The notes under the pieces are model-generated. The model saw only the letters and a program-made list of their open reading frames with translations, did no database searches and was not told the origin of the DNA. DNA of 64,000 nt, taken from NCBI GenBank assembly GCA_000469685.2, contig LS997562.1, positions 12,740,514-12,804,513 on the forward strand. Reading direction: 5' to 3'. Numbering within the stretch: the stretch's first letter is position 1; each line of letters starts with the position of its first letter. Below are positions 47,903-64,000 of this stretch, in pieces. The translations under genes were made by a program, and so were the position numbers. The DNA is from Haemonchus contortus (taxonomy: Eukaryota; Nematoda; Chromadorea; Rhabditida; Trichostrongylidae).

Positions 47903-50659
47903 TATGTTATACAGTCGGATTCCAACATGATGTAATTGTGTTAACATCTGTACGGGCAGTGCAGTCATTGGCCACTGTGAGGCATGGGCTTCAACTGTCT
48001 CCCAAACGCAGGGGTCCGGGAACTTCTCCCCTAACACGGCGTCGCACACGCCGCACCCGCCGCCTATCACGGGATTGCGATGGAAGATTGGAGCGCGCAA
48101 CTTGTGAGGTAGGCGTCCTTTAATTATTTGAATTGGCTGGCCGCTCTTTTCAATTCCAGTGCGGTCTTGATCGTCGTTCATATAGGAGGAGTCATTTTGA
48201 TTAATCAAGTCTAATAAACTTGGAAACTAAAAAGAAACAGAAGAAAAAACAATAAAATCCAATGAAAAAGCGAGCCAGTCAAGGAAAAATATCGCGTCCT
48301 ATCGATTGGCGGGGGGCGGGGTGAGTACGGTAATTGCAGTGACATTTGCCGCATGCCGCAAGGGAGAATGCCGCGGGGTATGTGTACGAACGTGCGTCCG
48401 GGGATGCGCGCGGCAAATTGCGCAGCGAAGTTCGTAATGATTTGAGTGACTTTGGCGCCTATCATTGGGGTCCAAATTTGAAATAGAGTGGATTAGGAGG
48501 ATATTCTGAACCTACTAAACTACACTACTTCGAGTTTGTGCCCCAAAAATTGGTGCCGCAGTCGTACAAATCTTCCCGAACTTCGCCGCGCAATTTGCCC
48601 AATGCCGCGATAGGGGAGAAGTTCCGTTACCCCCAAACGCAGTCCGTACAACGCTATTTCTGTATCGAGCAGCTCGTACAAACTATGCAGCCACACGGTT
48701 TTCAATCAACTATAACCTCTACAAAAGTTGCTTCACACCCACGCTCGTGGCGACGCTGATTGAGTGTGTAAAGGCTCAGGGCCATTCAATTTTTCACACA
48801 TCCTCATACATCGGTAGGACGTGAAGAATATCGAAGAAGTTACATGGGTAGCAATATAGAATGTGTCGAGAAAATGAGTCTTTTGAAGAAACACTACTAT
48901 CCAATGATGAGCTTAGTTTAGAGAGTTTTTGCCGTCCGCATGCTTTTTTTCTTATGTAGACAAGTTATTTGACGATTATTCTGAAAATTGAAATCTCGTT
49001 TGCATTAACTCCAGTGTAAATGTTTCGCCGCTCACACTCTCGCTCTCGCTCAAAGTAAGGAAGGAAGGAACCCGGATATCAGAGTTCTCTATCAACTCCC
49101 ACATGCTGTCGTCCCTTACTACAACTCTTATAACTTATGGTATAAATGGAGAAATAGGCACATCAGGAAGATGCTGGAACCCGGATATCAGAGTTCGCAC
49201 CGTACAGCAGTAACTAGTAGCCACCTACCTTTGGACAATCGTTCATAATAACATGAAAACGTTTCAAAGACTTTCACCCCTCTCACTTGTACGCGCATAA
49301 TAAGCATTCGGAGCATTCCAAAAACGTCTGGACTCTTTCGAAACTCTACCCGACCACGTAGTGATATGTTCAGGGTGTTCCCAAATTATGAGCGCCAATA
49401 TTCAGAAACTTCTTAGCTTGGAGTAATTTAGCGTAGTCCCTTCACCTGCTGTTAACAAGCGGCACAAGGTTTTCTTGCAAAATACATGCTTACTGAAAGG
49501 AAACTCCCAATATCCTTTAGATGGAGAAGGCTCATTTAATGCCACCTACAGTCATTGACAGGCGAGAGGTGGAAGGGTATTATGAGATCCCTTGGGATTG
49601 AATCGGTGACAAACCATGAGAAGGGCACTAGTTACCGGAGTAGTTGTGATGGAAAAATGTCATGCAGAAGCTTTATTGTCATTCCTATCGTATGCAGATA
49701 TCCCACTTCATTCCCGATCTCAAAGACAGTGTAGGGTGAAACAATGCAGAGGATTGTTGACCCGCTTGAGTTGAAGGAGAGCGCTGGCAGTAGGTCCACA
49801 ACGGTAGAGTAGCACACACATAAATGTGCTTACACGAAACAATTAGTACAGTAATAGTGACACTGGGCGAAAGAGTTATTATCGGCCCTTATCGTTGGTA
49901 CTGAGTAAAATTTACTTCCCTCAACTGCAAAATATCCTTGAGGCAATTGCAAACCTTGAATGAAAACTACAATCTTCTTGGTCACACTGTATCTCATGAA
50001 AGTAAGAAAATGAAAGCAGTCCTTGATCAAAATAGCTGGAAGGGAAATGCGATGCAGACCTCAAGATCAACGCTTTCAGAACATACAGTAAATACAACTT
50101 AGCCAGGCAAACTTTCCGACGTTCAATTACTTTGGTACGTACTTATAGGATAGCAAAGTAATAAGAAGTCCCGGAAGCACATACATCACAATGCGTCGTA
50201 AGGACCACATAGCGAAAGATTCCTGCTTATTGACGGGTTCCCCAAGGCGAGGTGTGAAACTGAAAGAGGTGCATATTTCAGCAAAAGCAAAGCCAAATTA
50301 GGCAATGATATCGCACTTCGTATCTGTTCTTTCATGCGAGCTGCTAGATCGGGCTTCACGATGTCCGCTTACTCTTTTCATCACCTGAATGCCAAGCATA
50401 TAAAAAGTTTAGATTAAAGAACAGTCGAAACATACCTCACTGATCGATCTCGTTTGCATAACCTTCTTACCATCTACGTAATAAAAACGCCCTGATGAAA
50501 GCTGATATACCTGAAAGGATGCAGTGCACCGAATCTAAAATTGAGCAACGTCTGGCCAATCTAGAGTCTTAGCATGTCTAGAAGTCGCAGACGTTGTAAC
50601 AATCCTTACTATACACTACATTGTATAATCCTAAAGCCATCCATAAATTCCACCAAAAC

Positions 50660-50790
50660 TCACGTCTCGTTCCAGGGCATTTCAGGACAAAGCTTAACAT
50701 GAAATTGTGCCCTACTCAAACCGCAACTTGAAGTCCAACAACGAGTTCTATCTCAATAACATGAACACTTTTCACTTCATTCTTTCCAAT
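50660..50790 (-). repeat. Inverted repeat pair, left copy
   Basis: Its complement, with TTCATGTTATTGAGATAGAA and GAGTAGGGCACAATTTC, matches 51,900-52,015 at roughly 80%. No termini or coding were recognised. Confidence 0.55.
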
Positions 50791-51429
50791 TTCAGGTAAT
50801 GGGTAAAGAAAAGTTGCTAACTTTGAGAAAGTCAAATTTCTGCAAAAAGGGGAACAGGGACTGTCAAATAGCAAAGTCGCTCGAGATTTGGGCCGATGCC
50901 ACTCATTTGTCAACAATTTCCCCAGGAATCCTTTGGTACATGAAAAAAAAGTGTGGGACATTTCCCAGCACTTTCGGAAGGATATAAGTGGAGGATTGTG
51001 AGGGAAAGGTCAAATACGACGAAGTCATTTCAGAAATCAAGTCCTCTTCGAAACTCAATGTCCCATTGATCACTATTGGAACGTGATAGAAAAGTCTGAG
51101 TTAATCTCTGACGAAAAATGAGGAAGGCATTCTTTATGATCGAAAAGCATCGCGATAATCTGGTCGTTTTTGCTAGTACTTGCATCCTAACCGACAGGAG
51201 TAAGGTAGATTTTCGTGACTTGTCGTTCACCCTTCGTTCTCTCGATGTTTCGTTCTCCAGGTTGTTTTTTTGGTGAACAAAGTTTAACTGTGATGATTCA
51301 GATGGAAGCCGGTTCTACTGGCTTGATCGGGGATAAGACAGGCTTCAGTTTCCCGGAGGTGAATCAAGAGAGAAGGAGTCATGGTATGAGCGCAACTTCT
51401 TGTTAAGGTCCTCATTCATGGTTTGTTCG

Positions 51430-51625
51430 TTATCGAATTGTAATGCGCCGAGCTTTTCTTTTTGATGTCAGAATTGGCAGCAGAATTTCGTATTCATGCA
51501 GGATGATGTCTCGATTCACTTCAGTTGGAGCACCCAGCTCCGGTTTAGTCGGCACCCAGTCGACCTTTCGCCCTGGCTGGCGAACTGGACTTGAATCTAA
51601 TGGAAAACGTATGGGTATTCGTGCT
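51430..51625 (-). CDS. Coding-looking block of unknown identity
   Basis: On the minus strand, acceptor CTTCCCCAG is followed by RIPIRFPLDSSPVRQPGRKV, DWVPTKPELGAPTEVNRDII and LHEYEILLPI, ending KARRITIR and TAA. Even codon use and the acceptor suggest a terminal exon, possibly of the minus-strand Schlafen-like gene or of a transposon. No family is recognised. Confidence 0.25.
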
Positions 51626-51899
51626 GGGGAAGTTTTATGAAGGAAACAAGCAGATAGGGGTATCAGTGAGCAAAAGGAGGCAATCGCCAAATGTTGACTG
51701 TTGACAGGAGGCACTAAGTTGACAAGAAACTTATTGGTAGCCTATACTTCAGCTAAGATACTCGTTTTTTTGAGATGATTCGAAGGAATGGGGCTCAATT
51801 CATTACCAATCACGCAACGCCATTCAGCTGCTGAATAAATTGATTTGGTCAGTAGCTTCACCAACTTGCAATATAGACAAAGTGACTTTTTTTTCCGAA

Positions 51900-52015
51900 C
51901 AAATGAAGTAAAAATCCATGTCCATGTTATTGAGATGGAACTCTTTGTTGAATGGTTCGTGTAGGGCACAATTTCTATGTGTATTAAGCCTTCTCCTGAA
52001 ATGTCCTGGAAGGTG
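51900..52015 (+). repeat. Inverted repeat pair, right copy
   Basis: TCCATGTTATTGAGATGGAA and GTGTAGGGCACAATTTC, then CCTGAAATGTCCTGGA, mirror the copy at 50,660-50,790 in opposite orientation. Confidence 0.55.
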
Positions 52016-54699
52016 AGTTTTTGTGAAATTCATAGATGGCTTTATGACTATGCAAAACAGTGTATATAGAGCACTCGCGTCCATTTGTCTGTATGTCTGC
52101 CTTCTGTCTGTCATGAAACTCAATATTACATCAAGAAACATTTGGAGAGGTCGGGTCAAGTTTGGAATGGGTTGAGCATAGGGTAGCTCTAACAGAGCAC
52201 CTGTGTGCCAAACGGAGCTCCACCCTCAAGGGCGGGACACTCGCGGAATTGGGCGGTGCCATGGGCGAACCTTGCTAATTTCGTCTCTTACTGTAAAGAC
52301 GCCACGCAGGAATTTAAAAAAGTTGAGGGATGGGTTAACAAATGAAACGGAAGGGACTCATCGGCGATCCGAGGTTGTTCTCCAGTGGGGTCCTTTCCAC
52401 ATGAGGTCACAACTCGATTCAACGGTGGCGAGGAGGCCAGAGAGAATGCTAAAGGGGTTATGAGCGCTGAGCATGCACGAACTTAGTGAAGCTCCGCCCA
52501 CTACAGGCTCGAGAAACCCAGAGCAAACTTTTGCTAGTGAGCAGAGCTTCCGCACAACAGTTTGACTAGCTATTGGTCTTTGTTCAACACCTTAAAGTAT
52601 TCAGGCTGTAACCGCCCAGCTCCACCGGTCAGCACAAAATCTTGGGCGTCCAGTCCATCTGATCCTGGACTCCTTCGCGTGAGCGACACGTTTCCAATCT
52701 TGGTTTAACGATAGAGATCCGAACTCTAGATTCTATTCTTCTCTCACATGGAATTTCCAAGGCCAGACTTTGCCGTTTTCCTAACGCGTTGAGTGAGAGT
52801 GCATGCCCATTTAACCAAGCAAAGTTCAAGTGTCGAAGTTAAGTCAAGGCAGCATGAATGGAAGTCGAAGAAAGGATGACGGTGTTTTTTGTCCTCTCCA
52901 CACGCTTTCAATAATCTCGAACCCCTCCCATGTTCCTTCCTGTTCGTTCCCTTCTGCTCAACTTCGAAGCTGGGTCGTTGACCGTGTTGACTTTCGAAAC
53001 AGATAAGCATACATCGTCCCCAGCGATTTATTTGCAAGCCCACAAGCGTTGTCAAAGTCAGTCAACATTTGTTCCGTCTACCGATAACCTATTCATGAGC
53101 ATGATGTCGTTTAGGTGACAGTTTGACTGCTGACCGTGGACCTTCATTTCTCTTCCCATTTCAAATGCCGCACGACATTTCTAGTTCGGAGAGTACTGCG
53201 TCTGCCTGTACAATCCCATCCTCACGTTGACTATGACTTCCTTATTGCATGGTGAGATTGTGATATGAAGTTGTTGCAGAGCCGTCGATCTATCTTTATA
53301 TGCTAGAGAGTACCTTAATTGCACAGGGCTTCGATTCGTCTGTCTCAACAGTGCTGAAGGCTTCGTCAAATCAATGAAAGTAAGAGATAGCATCCTGACT
53401 ACCGCGACAGTTCATCTTTTCAAAAATCAGTAGGCTATCATTTCTGAGCAGACTGGGCTATAGTTGACAATTGAGGCCGTCTCTTTTTATAAGCAGCAGT
53501 CTGTCTCTCTTTCTACGATTGGATTACCTTTCATTCCGACAGATACTATGTAAATTGTCAAGCCACGGTTCCGACGATTATTTCGAGAGCTTCTTCAGAT
53601 TTTCTTTTCTTAGAGCTACCATGGCCGGGAGTTGTTAACTGCTCGAAGGAAGAAATAAAAGGACAACATGTCCACCCTGCCCCATGTTGGCAGCAAGCAG
53701 TCGGGTTGAGTTACTGAAGAGAAAAAAGAAGTCGTAGGTGATCATTTCCACAGTTTGGGGAATGGGAGAGGACTGGTCGGCGGGGACGTCGGAGACAAAT
53801 CGTCCAATTGATCTTATTCACATCGCTTCGCAAGTTCAGATGTTAAGCTCCTCAGCTAAGAACGACACTGATATCAATATGCACATTTCTTACACTATGC
53901 GCTACAACATGCTACAATCGCATTTTAAAATATATCTACAAGCGTGGATAGAAATAGCAAAAAAGTGTAAAGTTTGCTCTCGAACGCGAACAAGTTGGAC
54001 GCAGCAAGTGAGTTAGGAAGTGGAAAGCAGGATGCCATTCATCATTGAAAATGAAGTCGGCCAGCTAGCGTAGGCATCACTCCCGAACGAGCTTGGCTCT
54101 CAAGGCAGGAGTACCGCCTTGCTGGGAGGACTATGAGCTGTCTAAGAAAGCGAAGTCTGATCAACGCTTGATTACGACCATCAGCATGCTCCTCGAATAC
54201 AAGTCTTTGTCAGTAGTCACTTCTGCCCCGACCAAACCGCGAGCTTCTTACCCTTGCCAGAGACTCCTTCGAACACCAGCATTTTGCTGTTCTTATAACA
54301 ACTTTTTTTGTGAGAGATTGCTTGTTCGACGTTTATAGACAGATTGCGTTCGCTTTATTTCTTAAGGAATATGTTTTTTGTAAAAAATTCGAGCTGGAGA
54401 AAACGATGAAGGGCCCGTGTCTCCACTTAAGTGAGTGAACATCTCTCTGCATTTTTTTGATAGGAGATGGAGCGACATTACTGCATACGGTAGGCAATGG
54501 AGCTTTAGTTTGACAATTTGTTCCATCGATAAGCTCGATGAGTAATGTCCTTTACCGTCTTTTTGAAGGATCACCCACGATCAAAATCGACTTGCAAAGG
54601 AACCATTGTAATAGTCCTACTATTTAAAACACCTTTTTGTCACACTTTCACCTTCCTAACACTTACTGGTTCGTCTTCAATTGAATCTTATCCTCTCGA

Positions 54700-55020
54700 G
54701 CGCCGTCGTCTCACCAGGGATGATGGATCTTCTCCCCCAAAGGCGTGCTGCTCTCGCCTCAAACGCCGCATGCCGCAGATATGCGATGGAGCGCGCAATA
54801 AGTCAGCCAAATTTGCGATGGATGGTCGGATGTTATTGATTTGTCTGATGAAACATTACTTATCTCATCAAGCCTCCACTACACGAGCATGCTGCACATG
54901 AAAGCAAGAAAAGTCAGAAAAAATAACCAAAACAATGCCGAAAAGTAAAGCAGACAACAAAAAAGGATCCCTATCGATTAGCGGAGAAGCGTACCAAATG
55001 CGCAGTTGCGCAGTTGAAGT
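54700..55020. repeat. GC-rich repeat related to 47,990-48,300
   Basis: Shared words include CTTCTCCCC, GCGATGGAGCGCGCAA and CCTATCGATTAGCGG (48,297: CCTATCGATTGGCGG). Diverged, with no visible ends. Confidence 0.35.
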
Positions 55021-55242
55021 TTGAAGCCCTAGGACAAATAGAATCATTTGCAGCATGAGGTCCAGTGAACATAAGAATTGGGAAGTAGCCATCAAGGTCC
55101 ACCAGTGCCTCCCTTTCCCCTTTCCCACCCCACTTCTATATATCCTTTTGCACTGAACAAACCTTTAATCACCACATGTTCAATTCCAGCTGAACCATGT
55201 CTTTAATAGAGAAGTTATTTGCAGTATAAATATTGCACTCAC

Positions 55243-63495
<8,253 letters not shown>

Positions 63496-64000
63496 CTGCA
63501 ATGACTGCAACAATTACATTGATGCGAATGAGTGGAATTTTCCTCAATGTGAAAAACATGACTTGATTGCAAGACGCACATAACGTCAATACACTGTGAA
63601 AACTAACACCACCTTTTTCTTCCAAAATCCCACGCTTTCTCAGCGGATTTTACGCTACGGAGAATCAATTCGGGCATGATTCCGATTTGCAGTGAGTGCG
63701 CAGCCACTCTACCCCCGCAGTTGCTCCGACTCATGGAGCACATGCGCGGTTTAGTAATGTCGTGTGTTTTGCGTCAAGCCAGGAATGGAAGGGCTCAAAC
63801 AATTATCCGTTAGGTTTCACTGATATTAGCCTTCTTAACTAATCAATGATATCACATTGACTACCTAGAGTGATCGAATGATTACCAGAAGGCGTTCGGC
63901 GAGGTAAAGGCACTATCACCAAACAAGAGCGGGCAGTCTGATTTTCACGGAAGTTTGTACTGTGTTCAACAGAGGTATATCAATGGGGTTTTTAACATTT

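Larger units (their letters stand above)
47051..55242. other. ESRP 3' UTR then repeat-rich spacer without a firm gene
   Basis: Includes GC-rich repeats near 47,990-48,440 and 48,540-48,640, a direct repeat AACCCGGATATCAGAGTTC at about 49,070 and 49,178, and an inverted pair of about 120 bp (50,660-50,790 and 51,900-52,015). A coding-looking minus-strand block at 51,430-51,625 is listed separately. Confidence 0.55.

Overview
The window is eukaryotic. It has intron-split genes with GT-AG junctions, introns from 66 bp to about 10 kb, a T-rich AT background, and many DNA-transposon and SINE copies in the introns. The coding content points to a nematode: a TWK-type two-pore potassium channel, an ESRP/fusilli/SYM-2-type splicing factor, and a Schlafen-like AlbA_2 protein. 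The large repeat-filled introns resemble a clade V parasite such as a strongylid (hookworm-like), but the species cannot be fixed from the sequence.

Layout. (1) 414-11,977, plus strand: the 3' eight exons of a TWK potassium channel. The first transmembrane segment lies upstream of the window. (2) About 12,006-47,050, plus strand: an ESRP/fusilli orthologue (C. elegans sym-2) with a partial exonuclease-like N-terminal segment, three qRRMs and a Pro-rich C-terminal region. The 2.0-10 kb gaps between its early exons hold most of the repeats. One exon, in the middle of RRM2, was not found. The two genes meet in a single exon-like block (11,830-12,273): the channel stop codon is only 28 nt before the first downstream methionine in the ESRP frame, and that frame is also open across the channel's last exon. 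(3) 47,051-55,242: no confident gene; ESRP 3' UTR followed by repeats and fragments. (4) About 55,243-63,495, minus strand: a Schlafen-like gene. Three exons are well supported; two more upstream (63,132-63,495) are weaker. Its introns hold four DNA transposon or foldback insertions.

Repeats. An eight-copy tRNA-derived SINE of about 280 bp; a four-copy repeat of about 255 bp, always in the same orientation; a MITE-like family of about 500 bp with inverted termini of about 22 bp; a nearly full-length but broken mariner; a 554-bp mariner deletion derivative inside a (TA)n tract; a 1.5-kb Tc1-like relic; a 567-bp TIR element; a 1-kb foldback; and a 333-bp element with perfect 35-bp inverted ends.

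There is no evidence that the three genes act in one pathway. The channel sets membrane potential, ESRP regulates splicing in the nucleus, and Schlafen-like proteins in nematodes are linked to small-RNA processing. The tight channel/ESRP junction could reflect co-transcription in an operon, which is inference.
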